Shown here: piece after piece, positions 17,620 through 26,207 of the stretch
Layout: the number at the start of each line of letters is the position of its first letter
How positions within the stretch are numbered: the first letter of the stretch is position 1
Source: Salipiger bermudensis HTCC2601
GTDB lineage: Bacteria > Pseudomonadota > Alphaproteobacteria > Rhodobacterales > Rhodobacteraceae
Assembly: GCF_000153725.1 (NCBI RefSeq)
Contig: NZ_DS022276.1
Coordinates: forward strand, 2,264,863 to 2,328,862
Reading direction: 5' to 3'
Length of the DNA: 64,000 nucleotides
Program-made: the position numbers and the translations under genes
Notes under the pieces: generated by a model
What the model saw: only the letters and a program-made list of their open reading frames with translations
Databases searched by the model: none
Told to the model about the DNA's origin: nothing

Positions 17620-18033
17620 TCAGCAGTAGCGCTGCGCGTAGCTTATCAAAAGCCATTTGTGCAGCGGTTTCAGCAGCAGGTCGTCCATTCCGAATTTGGT
17701 CCAGTCGCCCTTCTCGAGAAACGCCATGTGGGAGGTGATCCCCACCACTCCACAGGATACGGTTTCGGTCAATTTCTTGAAATCCCGCGCGTAATCGAGC
17801 CCGCATTCGCCATCCGGGAACCGGATATCGAGAAGGATCAGTCCGAAGGCCTTCGGGTTTTGCGCGCATAGCGCCAGCCCGTCTTCGAGCCGAGGTACCG
17901 CGCGGGCGTGGAAGCTCTCTTCCTTCAGGTGTTTCTGGACGGAGAACCGCGTCCATTCGTCGTCGTCGACGATCAGGACGGTTTTCTTCAGTGTCTTGGC
18001 GTCGAGCGAAGAACTATGCCCGGTTTGCAACAT
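17620..18033 (-). CDS. Response regulator receiver protein
   Basis: 137-aa single receiver domain: acidic pocket VDDDEW, phosphoacceptor Asp in ILLDIRFPDGECG, Thr in GITSHM and Lys in LLKPLHKW. There is no DNA-binding domain. A CGGGAG ribosome site precedes the ATG at 18033. It is divergent from the PAS histidine kinase at 18375, the natural candidate partner. Its 3' end lies only 9 bp from the convergent racemase gene, with no clear terminator between them. Confidence 0.85.
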   Translation of the reverse strand: MLQTGHSSSLDAKTLKKTVLIVDDDEWTRFSVQKHLKEESFHARAVPRLEDGLALCAQNPKAFGLILLDIRFPDGECGLDYARDFKKLTETVSCGVVGITSHMAFLEKGDWTKFGMDDLLLKPLHKWLLISYAQRYC

Positions 18034-18374
18034 GCCGTGTCTCCCGAGGCGATTGGAACTCCGGGTCGCCTCATCCCGATTTCTTCGCGCTATGGGCGAT
18101 GCCGGAATGCGCGCACTCGCAAATTGTCAGAAACCGGCGGATTAGTGAAACGTTTTTGTGGCGAATTGATACATTTTCTATGTGGGGCGTGGGGAGCGGC
18201 CATTGGCGCTATATGTTAAGTCTGTTTCGAGGATCCCGCGTCGTCATGGAATTGTATATCGGCTATATACCTAAGAATGGAGCGTTTTATTTCGGATTTA
18301 ATTGTCCGATACCCACATGGCGCTTGAATTAAGTTCCCGGCGGGCCCAGTATTTGAATTGGTGGGAGATCTTGA
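18034..18374. other. Divergent, unusually AT-rich intergenic region
   Basis: 341 bp between the divergent receiver and kinase genes. The stretch from about 18130 to 18330 has runs such as ACATTTTCTATG and GGAATTGTATATCGGC and is clearly richer in A+T than its surroundings. It must hold both promoters. I see no convincing gene, RNA or perfect palindrome in it. Confidence 0.6.
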
Positions 18375-19928
18375 ATGGTGAGAACGGTATCTCCGTGCGA
18401 CAATAGGCCCGAGGCGGCAGAGGCGTGTGAAGGGCCGAACTGGGCGCTCCTCGTGATCGGAGAGGGCGGCATCTCCGACCTGACCTCGGAGGTCGCGGCA
18501 CTATCCGAATCGGCTGAATCAGGAGCGGCGCAGGACCGTTCGTTGCTCCTCTCCGTGGCGCTGTCCTCCCGGGAGCGGGAAAAACTTGCCAAGCTGACCG
18601 ATTCGCCCGCGCTGCTCCACGAGATCGCCGAGGGAACGCGGGCCGCGCCCGGTCGAATCTATTTCCCTCCAGACGGGCAGACTCCGGTTCTGCAGCCGGA
18701 CCCCGAGGGCCCGGAGCTTCGTTTCGGACTGATCCCTGCCGAGTCCACGACCGGAGAGACCCTCGTGACCGTGCACGCCGGGTCCACTGCGCTCCGGCCC
18801 GGTGGGGGGAGTGTCCTCTCGGTGGGCGATGCCGATGGCCCTTCATGCGCCGTGCGCGCGCAGGTCGAGCGCATGATCGAGGCGGGGCAGGCGGGGTTTT
18901 GGGACTGGTACGTGCAGGACAACACCGCCTTCATGAGCCCGCTCCTGAAGGCGATGCTCGGGTTTGGCGGGGGCGAGCTCGGAACCAGCGCCGCGGCATG
19001 GCGGCAGAGGGTGCATCCCGAGGACCTGCCGCGCCTGCAGCAGGCGTTTCGCGCCCATGTCGAAAGCCGTGGCAAGCAGCCCTTCGACCTCGAGTTGCGC
19101 TACCTGCGCAAGGACGGCGCGACGATCTGGGGGCATTGCCGCGGGCAGGTGGTGGCCTGGCGCGGCGCCGCGCCGTCACGCGTGATGGGGATCCTGAGCG
19201 ATGTCACGGACCTGCGCCGGCGCGAGGCAAAGCTGGACGAGATTCGCGACTTCGCCTTGATGGCCGCGCATGACCTGATGGCGCCGGCGAACACCATCGC
19301 CGGGGGGCTCTCGATGCTGCACACCGCGCTTGGCGAGGCGGTCGATGACGAGGCGCAGGAGGTCTTCGGCATTGCCAGCCGCGCCGCCGACAAGCTGCGC
19401 GCGCGGATCGGTGCCGTCGTCGACCTGTTCCGTATCGAAAGCACCGAGGTTGCGTTCGAGCCCGTGGATCTCGAGGCTTGTTTCCGTGACGCCGTCGACT
19501 TGTTGCGCGACGAGGTCGCGCACAGCGGGGCAGAGGTCAGTGTCGGGCCTTTGCCAATGGCGTCCGGTGGGCCTCTGCTGATCGGACAGTTGGCGCAGAA
19601 CCTGCTGATCAACGCGCTGAAGTACCGCCACCCGGAGCGCCAGCCCTTGGTGCGTGTCGCCGCGTTCGATGCGGGGCCGCAGATGGTCGGCGTCAGGGTG
19701 AGCGACAACGGGCTCGGCATCCCGCGGGAGCAGCGCGAGCGCGTGTTCGAGCTGTTCCACCGGCTGCGTGCCGACAGCGCGCTTGGCGGCAGCGGCCTTG
19801 GCCTCGCACTCTGCGAACGTGTCGTCACGCAGCATGGCGGGCGCATCTGGGTCGAGGATGGCGACGCGGGCGGCGCCGCGCTGCTCTTCACCCTGCCGCG
19901 CGGGCGCCGGGGCCGGGCGCCGGAATGA
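18375..19928 (+). CDS. PAS-domain sensor histidine kinase
   Basis: 517-aa soluble kinase. Residues about 155-280 form a PAS_3-type domain (GFWDWYVQDNTAFMSPLLKA... GILSDVTDLRRRE). The HisKA dimerisation helix contains MAAHDLMAPAN with the phosphoacceptor His. The ATPase domain has NLLINALKY (N box), DNGLGI (G1), FELFHRL (F) and GSGLGLALC (G2). No membrane segment is seen. The first 140 residues are diverged, but SREREKLAKL... and PGRIYFPPDG look like a degraded CheB-type module without its active site. GGGAGA precedes the ATG. It is divergent from a receiver gene. Confidence 0.88.
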   Translation: MVRTVSPCDNRPEAAEACEGPNWALLVIGEGGISDLTSEVAALSESAESGAAQDRSLLLSVALSSREREKLAKLTDSPALLHEIAEGTRAAPGRIYFPPDGQTPVLQPDPEGPELRFGLIPAESTTGETLVTVHAGSTALRPGGGSVLSVGDADGPSCAVRAQVERMIEAGQAGFWDWYVQDNTAFMSPLLKAMLGFGGGELGTSAAAWRQRVHPEDLPRLQQAFRAHVESRGKQPFDLELRYLRKDGATIWGHCRGQVVAWRGAAPSRVMGILSDVTDLRRREAKLDEIRDFALMAAHDLMAPANTIAGGLSMLHTALGEAVDDEAQEVFGIASRAADKLRARIGAVVDLFRIESTEVAFEPVDLEACFRDAVDLLRDEVAHSGAEVSVGPLPMASGGPLLIGQLAQNLLINALKYRHPERQPLVRVAAFDAGPQMVGVRVSDNGLGIPREQRERVFELFHRLRADSALGGSGLGLALCERVVTQHGGRIWVEDGDAGGAALLFTLPRGRRGRAPE

Positions 19929-19929
19929 A

Positions 19930-19958
19930 CGATGCGCCGCGGTGGGCGCGGCGCATCG
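19930..19958. terminator. Bidirectional hairpin between convergent genes
   Basis: Perfect 12-bp stem CGATGCGCCGCG / CGCGGCGCATCG with a 5-nt loop, starting one base after the kinase stop and facing the end of the quinoprotein gene. A second, shorter repeat (AGGTCC / GGACCT) follows. No T-run is present. Confidence 0.65.
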
Positions 19959-20003
19959 CATGAGGTCCAGTTGGGAGGCGGACCTCTGGGAGGAGCTCCT
20001 CGA

Positions 20004-21770
20004 TCAGTTCGACGAAGCGAGTTGCTTGGGCAGCTTGAAGGTCCAGACGGTGCCACCCTGGTTGAGGTAGTTCACCTTCTTGGCGACCTCGCCGCCCCAG
20101 AGCGGAACCGCGCCGCCCCAGCCCGAGACCACCGAGACATACTGCTCGCCGTCCTGGTCCCATGTCACCGGCTGGCCGACGATGCCCGAGCCGGTCTGGA
20201 AGCTCCACAGAACCTCGCCGGTCTCGTCGTCAAGCGCCAGGAACTTGCCCTCGGGGGTGCCGGTGAAGACCAGTCCGCCGGCGGTGGTCATCACGCCGCC
20301 CCAGAGCGGGGCCTCGTTCTTGAACTCCCACTTCCACTCGCCGGTGGCGGGGTCGATGGCCTTGAGCGAGCCGATATGATCTTCGTACATCGGCTTGATG
20401 GTGAAGCCCGAACCGAGATAGGCCGCGCCCTTCTTGTAGGTGACGGGCTCGTTCCAGATGTCCATGCCCCACTCGTTCGAGGGCACGTAGAACAGGCCGG
20501 TGTTCTGGCTGTAGGCCATCGGCATCCAGTTCTTGCCGCCAAGGAAGCCCGGGGCCGAGAACACCACTTCCCCTTTGCCGCCATCGGCCGCCGCGCTCGG
20601 ATCGCCGGGGCGGTTTTCCTCGACAAAGACCGGGCGACCGGTTTCGTCGATGTCGCTGGCCCAGGTGATGTCCTTGACGAAGGGGTGGGCGTCGACGAAG
20701 GCGCCGTCCTCGCGGTTCAGCACGTAGAAAAAGCCGTTGCGGTCGGCGGTGGCGAAGCGCTTGTTGCCGTCGGCATCCTCGTAGGCCACGACCTCGTTGA
20801 CGCCGTCATAGTCCCAGCCCTCGCGCGGGGTGGTCTGGAAGTGCCACTTGATCTCGCCGGTGGCCGGGTCGATGCCGAGGCGCGAGGCGGCGTAGAGGTT
20901 GTCGCCGGTATTGCCCTCGCTGGGGCTGCCCGCGCCGCGCAGGTGGCTGTTCCAGGGCGCCGGGTTGCCGGTGCCGAAGATCAGCGTGTCGGTCTCGGCA
21001 TCGTAGGAGCCGCCGAGCCAGGTGGCGCCGCCGCCGGTCTTCCACAGATCGCCCGGCCAGGTGGCGTTGAGCTCGCCGGTCATGGTGCTCTCTTCGCCGT
21101 TCAGCGTGCCCATGTGGCCCTCGATCACCGGGCGGGTCCAGACCATGTCGCCGGTCTCGACGTCGCGCGCCTGCACCTCGCCGACGATGCCGAACTCGCC
21201 GCCCGAATTGCCGGTGATGACGAGGCCGTTCACGATCAGCGGCGCGGCGGTGTAGGAGTAGCCGGCCTTGTAGTCGGCGATCTTGTCGCGCCAGACCACG
21301 TCGCCGGTCTTGCGGTCGAGCGCCACGAGGCGGGCGTCGAGCGTGCCGAAGATGATCTTGTCGCCGTAGATCGCCGCGCCGCGGTTGATCACGTCGCAGC
21401 AGGGCAGGATGCCCTCGGGCAGGCGGGCGTCGTATTGCCAGAGCTCTTCGCCGGAGGCGAGGTCGATGGCATAGAGCCGCGAGTAGGAGCCGGTGACGTA
21501 CATCACGCCGTCATAGACGATCGGCTGGGTTTCCTGGCCGCGCTGCTTCTCGCCGCCCATGGAGAAAGCCCAGGCCGGCACGAGGTTCTGGACGTTGTCC
21601 TTGTTGAGCGTGTCGAGCGGGCTGTAGCGCTGCAGGTGGCGGCCCATGCCGTTGGTCACCACCTGGGTGGTGATGGACTGGTCGTTGGCCAGATCGTCCT
21701 CGGTGACCTGGGCCTGCGCGGCACCGGTCGCCAGCAGACCTGCGGTCACTGCCAGAATGAAGCGGTTCAT
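20004..21770 (-). CDS. PQQ-dependent alcohol dehydrogenase, lanthanide type (XoxF/ExaF-like)
   Basis: 588-aa periplasmic quinoprotein that oxidises methanol, ethanol or similar alcohols to aldehydes. A Sec signal peptide covers about 1-21 ([16 protein letters not shown]). The eight-bladed propeller shows PQQ/tryptophan-docking repeats and the vicinal disulfide Cys124-Cys125 (LPCCD). Likely metal ligands are Glu192 (GGEFG), Asn269 (GTGNPAPWN) and the catalytic Asp320. Two residues further on is Asp322 (GWDYDG), the extra acidic ligand typical of lanthanide-dependent enzymes; calcium enzymes of the MxaF/ExaA type have a non-acidic residue there. The ATG at 21770 has GGAGGA upstream. Whether it is methanol- or ethanol-specific cannot be decided from sequence alone. 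Confidence 0.92.
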   Translation of the reverse strand: MNRFILAVTAGLLATGAAQAQVTEDDLANDQSITTQVVTNGMGRHLQRYSPLDTLNKDNVQNLVPAWAFSMGGEKQRGQETQPIVYDGVMYVTGSYSRLYAIDLASGEELWQYDARLPEGILPCCDVINRGAAIYGDKIIFGTLDARLVALDRKTGDVVWRDKIADYKAGYSYTAAPLIVNGLVITGNSGGEFGIVGEVQARDVETGDMVWTRPVIEGHMGTLNGEESTMTGELNATWPGDLWKTGGGATWLGGSYDAETDTLIFGTGNPAPWNSHLRGAGSPSEGNTGDNLYAASRLGIDPATGEIKWHFQTTPREGWDYDGVNEVVAYEDADGNKRFATADRNGFFYVLNREDGAFVDAHPFVKDITWASDIDETGRPVFVEENRPGDPSAAADGGKGEVVFSAPGFLGGKNWMPMAYSQNTGLFYVPSNEWGMDIWNEPVTYKKGAAYLGSGFTIKPMYEDHIGSLKAIDPATGEWKWEFKNEAPLWGGVMTTAGGLVFTGTPEGKFLALDDETGEVLWSFQTGSGIVGQPVTWDQDGEQYVSVVSGWGGAVPLWGGEVAKKVNYLNQGGTVWTFKLPKQLASSN

Positions 21771-21870
21771 GATGTCCTCCCTTAAAGACGGTTCAGAGCG
21801 TTCGGTTCGGCCACGGGGCCGGTCCCTCCTCTGGAGCAAGCATCCCCGGCGCGGGGCCGGAGATGAATTG

Positions 21871-21888
21871 CACCATGGTCGTACGACC
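21871..21888. promoter_or_regulatory. Candidate alcohol-regulon operator, site 1
   Basis: CACCATGGTCGTACGACC, which contains the perfect 12-bp palindrome GGTCGTACGACC. It lies about 100 bp upstream of the quinoprotein start. Related sequences lie upstream of the cytochrome c-550/binding-protein pair and of the aldehyde dehydrogenase. Function is inferred. Confidence 0.45.
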
Positions 21889-22415
21889 TTTCCGCGGGGT
21901 TACTGCTGCCTCTCGATGGCGCGGTTGTCCTGCGGGCTGGTGACGCGCCGCTCGGCGCGTATGACGCCCCGTACGGAGCGGTTCGCGAGGCCGACATTGC
22001 GCATCCTCATGCCTCGCATGACGCCGCCATCGCCCTCCATAGACGCGCAGCGCCGCATGGGTCCGGACGAACCCCAAGGCCCCAAGCGCCGTCGAGCGGT
22101 CGTCATCGGCACAGGATTTGGAGCCGCGACAGAGCGGTTTCTCCTGCGGAGGCCATTCGGAAGGGGCTCTGGAATCAACGGCTTGTCAGAGAGGGCACGC
22201 GACATCGAATAGCGGCTTCCGGTCCGCGATCCTGACCATGGCGAGGGTGTCGACTGTGGCGGAGCCGGCCACGCACGGGGCCGCCATGGCGATGATGCGG
22301 GCGACCGGGGTCTCCGGTCCGGCGGCCCCGGTCGCAGGGCGCGCCGCGCCGGCACCGCAAAGGGGCGCGCGGTTCCGCGCCCAAGTAGACCGCCCGCCCC
22401 GGGCCGGGTGCGTTG

Positions 22416-22432
22416 CACCAAGGTCTAAGACC
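22416..22432. promoter_or_regulatory. Candidate alcohol-regulon operator, site 2
   Basis: CACCAAGGTCTAAGACC, the same layout as site 1 (CACCAWGGTC, a 3-4 nt spacer, GACC). It is about 650 bp upstream of the quinoprotein start, so its target gene is unclear. Confidence 0.35.
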
Positions 22433-22508
22433 GAAGCGCCCCCAAATCCCCGCGCCGCGCCTTCTGGTCAGGCCGCGCACCGCCGAGGCCCCCGCGCCAC
22501 GCTCCTGT

Positions 22509-22571
22509 CTTCTCTGGTTCAAAAATACCTCGGGGGAGTCGCAGCTCTGCTGCGGCGGGGGCAGCGCCCCC
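22509..22571. repeat. Palindromic intergenic repeat, family 1
   Basis: CTTCTCTGGTTCAAAAATAC and the following CTCGGGGGAGTC are nearly identical to the reverse complement of 6329-6358. As in that copy, a GGGGGC/GCCCCC hairpin lies nearby (22557-22571). It follows the 3' end of the Sel1-like gene, so it may terminate that minus-strand operon. Confidence 0.65.
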
Positions 22572-22638
22572 TCTCTCCCTCCTTCGCGCTGCGCGGCGAC
22601 GGCAGTGCAGCGCGCCCCGGGTTTGCCCGAGCCGCCGC

Positions 22639-23169
22639 TCAGAACATCGGAGCGTAGCGCCAGTTGTCCGCATCCGGGGTGATCTCGTCGAGATCATAGC
22701 CCGCCCCCTGCAGGCGCCTTGCGATCTCCAGCCCATCGCGCGCCGCCTCGTCGACCAGCGCGCGCCCGGCGGCCTCGTCCTGCGCCGTGCCAAAGCCGCG
22801 CATCAGCCCGATGCCGTAGTTGAACTTGCCGACCGGGTCGCCGGCCTCGGCGGCGCGGCGGTCCCAGTGGGCAGCGGCATCAGGGTCGAACGGCCCGCCG
22901 AAGCCGTTTTGCTCCATGTAGCCCATCCAGGTCATCGCCGCGGTGTAGCCGGCCTCGGCACAGGCCTCGAAGATCGCCCGCGCGGTGGCGTGATCGCCGG
23001 ACTTGGTCATCAGGTAGCCCGAGGCGCAGACCATCATGTCGGTCTCGCCGCGTTCGGCGCGGTCGCGCATCGATTGCCATGTCAGCTCCTCGGGGTTGGT
23101 GGTGCCATATTCGTCCGCCACGACGCCCGAAGCCGCCAGCAGCGCCAGGCACATCAAGACCGGTCTCAT
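22639..23169 (-). CDS. Secreted Sel1-repeat-like protein of the PQQ cluster
   Basis: 176-aa exported protein: signal peptide about 1-19 (MRPVLMCLALLAASGVVA), then helical repeats of Sel1/TPR type (ARAIFEACAEAGYTAAMTW, AAAHWDRRAAEAGDPVGKFN, ALVDEAARDGLEIARRL). Such repeats usually serve as protein-binding scaffolds. The ATG at 23169 is preferred over that at 23175 because AGGAG is then correctly spaced. It is the last gene of the three-gene minus-strand set of quinoprotein accessory genes. Its exact role in alcohol oxidation is unknown. Confidence 0.78.
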   Translation of the reverse strand: MRPVLMCLALLAASGVVADEYGTTNPEELTWQSMRDRAERGETDMMVCASGYLMTKSGDHATARAIFEACAEAGYTAAMTWMGYMEQNGFGGPFDPDAAAHWDRRAAEAGDPVGKFNYGIGLMRGFGTAQDEAAGRALVDEAARDGLEIARRLQGAGYDLDEITPDADNWRYAPMF

Positions 23170-23220
23170 CTGCATCTCCTCTCTCCCGTGCCGCCCGCAA
23201 CACTGCGGGCCGGCGGGCGC

Positions 23221-24183
23221 TCAGCCCTCCGTCGGTCGCAGCGCCGCACCCCAGGGGAAGCGGCCCACCTTGATGGTCTTGATCGGTTCGCGCTTCTCCA
23301 CGTCGATCACCGTCACGTCGCCCGAGACCCCGTTGGTGGTGAAGAGCCGCTTGTGATCGCGGTCGAAGGCCATGTGCCAGACCCGGCGCCCCACCAGCAG
23401 GTAGTCCTCGACCTCCCATGTCTCGGCGTTGACCACGGCGACGTGGTTGGCCGGACCCAGCGCCACGAAGGCGGTCTTGCCATCCGGGGTCAGCTCGAAC
23501 CCCACCGGCTGGAGCCGGTCCTCGTGCACGCCGGTGATCTCGAACTCGATCTTGGCCTTCTCGGCCTGGCTCGCCACGTCGAACACCGTCACCGTGCCGC
23601 CGATCTCCGACGAGACCCAGAGCTCGCTGCCTTCCTTGACGAACTCCGCATGGCGCGGGCGGCTGTCGACCAGCGTGTTGGCAAAGATCGCCTCGGTGCC
23701 GGTGTCGATCCAATGCGCCATGTTGGTGGTCTCGGAGGTGGTGATGACGATCTTGCCGTCGGGGCTCACCGCCATGCCTTCGGGCTCGATGCCGACGTCG
23801 ATCTGGGCGATCACCCGGCGGGTCTCGGTGTCGACCACCGTGGTGATCGCATCATCCTCGTTGGCGATGTAGAGCCGTCGGTTGTCCGGGTGCAGGACGA
23901 ATTGCTCGGGGTCCTCGCCCGAGGGCAGGTCGTGCATGATCTCGCCCGAGACCGGGTCCATCACCTGCACCGCGTCGCTGTCGGAGGCGCAGATGTAGAC
24001 CTTCGAGAAATCGTGGCTGAAGGTGATGCCACGCGGGCGCTCGCCGGTGGGGATCGTGCGCGTCACCTCGAGCGTCGTCACGTCGATGACGCTGATGCTG
24101 TCATCCTTCTCGTTGGTGATCCAGATCTCGTCCGCCGCTGCGGGGGAGGCGAGCAGGGCGAGGATGGCGGTCAGTCTCAGCAT
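23221..24183 (-). CDS. PQQ-dependent catabolism-associated beta-propeller protein
   Basis: 320-aa periplasmic protein: signal peptide about 1-17 (MLRLTAILALLASPAAA), then YVTN-type beta-propeller repeats (SISVIDVTTLEVTRTIPTG, IPTGERPRGI, VGIEPEGMAVSPDGK, GDVTVIDVEKREPI). This family is found beside PQQ alcohol dehydrogenases and is thought to assist them, but no catalytic role is established. It starts 4 bp after the stop of the binding-protein gene, and its GGAGGA ribosome site lies within that gene's last codons, so translation is coupled. Confidence 0.87.
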   Translation of the reverse strand: MLRLTAILALLASPAAADEIWITNEKDDSISVIDVTTLEVTRTIPTGERPRGITFSHDFSKVYICASDSDAVQVMDPVSGEIMHDLPSGEDPEQFVLHPDNRRLYIANEDDAITTVVDTETRRVIAQIDVGIEPEGMAVSPDGKIVITTSETTNMAHWIDTGTEAIFANTLVDSRPRHAEFVKEGSELWVSSEIGGTVTVFDVASQAEKAKIEFEITGVHEDRLQPVGFELTPDGKTAFVALGPANHVAVVNAETWEVEDYLLVGRRVWHMAFDRDHKRLFTTNGVSGDVTVIDVEKREPIKTIKVGRFPWGAALRPTEG

Positions 24184-24187
24184 GGTC

Positions 24188-25354
24188 TTATCCTCCGAAT
24201 GCGGTGCAGGCGGTTTCGGGCGCGTCGCGGCCCAGCGTGTCGAGCTCGTTGCCCTGGTGGTGGAAGCCCTCGAGCGGCGCGGTGGCGACCACGGCGCGGT
24301 CGGTGACGATGGGGATCGGCTGGCGCAGCTGGCCGTTCCAGCCACGGAAGCTCAGCGGGCTGCCCTTGAAGCCCGCCAGCTCGAAGGCGTCCGAAAAGAT
24401 GTAGTCGCGCAGCGTCGCGGCCTCGGCGCTGCCGGTGCGGGTGACTGCCTCGCCGATGCTGCGGATTGCGGCCCAGGCGGCGTAATCCTCGGGCTGCATC
24501 TCGCGCCCCGAGAGCTCTTCGAAGCGCGATTGCAGCTGCGCCGCGCCCCATTGCTCGACCACCGGCGCCCAGGCTTGCGGCACCAGCTCTTCCGAGCCCG
24601 CGACCGGGCGTGGCAGCCAGGTGTTGTAGACCACGTAGCGGCCGAAATCGCCGATCTCGTCGGCCAGCAGCAGCACGTCGTGCTCCTTGAATCCTTGCGT
24701 GAAGAGCGGCACCTCGGCGCTGGCATTGCGGCGCATGTCGGCATCGAACACCCAGTCGGACTCGCCCACCAGCTTCAACCGGAACTTGGCGATCGAGGCG
24801 CGCAGCGCGTCGGCAAAGGCCGTGTCGCGCGGATGCGCGCCCGAGATCAGAGCCACGTCGGTCCAGCGCCGTTGCACCAGGAACTGTGCCAGCGCGTCGG
24901 TGCGCATGGCGTCCGAGGGGATCGTGTGCAGCAGGTTGGCGCGGCAGTCGGCGTCGCGCAGGGCGCTGTCGGGCGCGCTGGCATTGAACAGGAGCGCGCC
25001 CTCGGCCTCGGGCAGGTCGGCGACGGCGGTGAGCGTCGCGGCGGGGGCATCGAGCACGAGGAAGGGGCTCGACGCCAGCAGGGCGCGCGCGGCGGCGAGC
25101 GCGTCGCCGCCCTCGGGCACGCGGGTCTCGTCCATGGTGTAGGTCTGGTTGAGGAAGCGCCCGGTGGTTGCGTTGTCCTCGATCCCCAGCTGCGCCCCCG
25201 CGAGCCCGAGGTCCTCGGGGGCGGGGTCGAGATTCGACAGCACCGGCGGGGCTGGCTGGTCGACGGTGAGATAGCCGATTCTGACCTTGGTCTCCGACGC
25301 GGCGGCGGCGCCCAGCGACAGCGACAGCACGGCAGCAAGCCCTATGATACGCAT
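24188..25354 (-). CDS. ABC-type substrate-binding protein of the PQQ alcohol dehydrogenase system
   Basis: 388-aa periplasmic protein with a signal peptide (about 1-19, IGLAAVLSLSLGAAAA) and a branched-chain-amino-acid-type binding fold (KVRIGYLTVDQPAPP, ALLASSPFLVLDAPAATL, RRWTDVALISGAHPRD). This family accompanies PQQ alcohol dehydrogenases. No ABC permease or ATPase of that system lies next to it, so it may sense or chaperone rather than transport. Start at the ATG at 25354; a much longer upstream frame runs through the divergent promoter and is rejected. Divergent from cytochrome c-550. Confidence 0.85.
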   Translation of the reverse strand: MRIIGLAAVLSLSLGAAAASETKVRIGYLTVDQPAPPVLSNLDPAPEDLGLAGAQLGIEDNATTGRFLNQTYTMDETRVPEGGDALAAARALLASSPFLVLDAPAATLTAVADLPEAEGALLFNASAPDSALRDADCRANLLHTIPSDAMRTDALAQFLVQRRWTDVALISGAHPRDTAFADALRASIAKFRLKLVGESDWVFDADMRRNASAEVPLFTQGFKEHDVLLLADEIGDFGRYVVYNTWLPRPVAGSEELVPQAWAPVVEQWGAAQLQSRFEELSGREMQPEDYAAWAAIRSIGEAVTRTGSAEAATLRDYIFSDAFELAGFKGSPLSFRGWNGQLRQPIPIVTDRAVVATAPLEGFHHQGNELDTLGRDAPETACTAFGG

Positions 25355-25406
25355 GTATGTCCTCCCTTGGTGCAGACTACGCCTGCTTAAGAGGCCGCGC
25401 CGTAAG

Positions 25407-25445
25407 ACCATGGTCGAAGAGATCCCAGTTTCACGACCAAGGTCC
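25407..25445. promoter_or_regulatory. Paired candidate operators in the divergent promoter
   Basis: GACCATGGTC (25407-25416, a perfect palindrome) and GACCAAGGTC (25436-25445) are 29 bp apart start to start, about three helical turns on the same face. They lie between the divergent binding-protein gene and cytochrome c-550 gene. The core matches sites at 21871, 22416 and 27382. Confidence 0.5.
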
Positions 25446-25507
25446 AATATGGCCCGCCGGGGCGCCTTGCTAGCAAAGCTGAAACCAGTGGAAACGGAGG
25501 AGGTCCC

Positions 25508-26206
25508 ATGCCCACTATCAAGCGATCTGCAGTGAAGTTCCCGAGCACCGTCCTGTCCGGTGCCGCAATGTGCATGTTTGCCGCCACGCTCGCGCTTGCC
25601 CATGGCGATGTCGCCCCGCAGCCGGTCAACACCGACGCGCTGCCGGACGTGGGCGAGGAGTGGCTGACCGAGAACCCCTATCGCGATGCCGGCGAGGATG
25701 TCTGGCAGGCCGCGGTCGAGATCGGCGCCTCGGGATACAACCAGAACTGCGCCCGCTGCCACGGGCTCGAGGTGATCTCGGGCGGGCTCGCCCCCGACCT
25801 GCGCTTCCTCGAGGCCGAGGAATACGGCGACGAGTGGTTCATGGAGCGCTTCATCCACGGCTACACTCAGAACGGCACCACCAAGATGCCGGCCTTCGGG
25901 GAACTGCTGGGTCAGAAGGCGGCCTGGGCGATCCGCACCTATGTCGAGGCGCGCCCCGATGACATGGCGGTCGAAGACCAGTCTGCCGAACTCAAGGAGA
26001 TCCGTGACAAGCTCGCCTCGGGCGATGCTGATGTCGAGGCGCTGCGCGCCCGTCTGCGCGAGATCGCCGGCGAGATCGAAACCCTCTCTGGCGCGCCGGT
26101 GGCGGACAGCATCGCCTTCCGCGCCGCCAACCAGCTCGAGGCCCATCCGGAGGATCTGACCCATGCCGCCGAGACGCTCACCATCGGGCTCTCCGCCGCG
26201 CACTGA
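25508..26206 (+). CDS. pedF: Cytochrome c-550 (PedF-like), electron acceptor of the quinoprotein
   Basis: 232-aa periplasmic monohaem cytochrome c. After a signal segment (about 1-31) the haem motif is CARCH (Cys81, Cys84, His85), and the likely axial Met is Met127 in TKMPAF. The C-terminal 70 residues are a helical extension (DQSAELKEIRDKLASG...). It would take electrons from reduced PQQ in the dehydrogenase and pass them to a terminal oxidase. GGAGGAGG precedes the ATG. It overlaps no gene but is 1 bp from the next, forming a two-gene operon. Confidence 0.9.
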   Translation: MPTIKRSAVKFPSTVLSGAAMCMFAATLALAHGDVAPQPVNTDALPDVGEEWLTENPYRDAGEDVWQAAVEIGASGYNQNCARCHGLEVISGGLAPDLRFLEAEEYGDEWFMERFIHGYTQNGTTKMPAFGELLGQKAAWAIRTYVEARPDDMAVEDQSAELKEIRDKLASGDADVEALRARLREIAGEIETLSGAPVADSIAFRAANQLEAHPEDLTHAAETLTIGLSAAH

Positions 26207-26207
26207 C

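Larger units (their letters stand above)
21771..22638. other. 868-bp non-coding region upstream of the quinoprotein gene
   Basis: No convincing protein gene of normal size. It contains a possible 27-codon minus-strand frame (21793-21876, ATGGTGCAATTC...) just before the quinoprotein gene, two copies of the candidate regulon motif (21871-21888 and 22416-22432), and a family 1 palindromic repeat (22509-22571). The remaining sequence has no features I can support. Part of it may be a decayed gene. Confidence 0.55.

Noticed and set aside
19932-21785. Plus-strand frame opposite the PQQ dehydrogenase
   Set aside because: Antisense shadow; the minus-strand protein has the signal peptide, vicinal cysteines and metal ligands of a quinoprotein.
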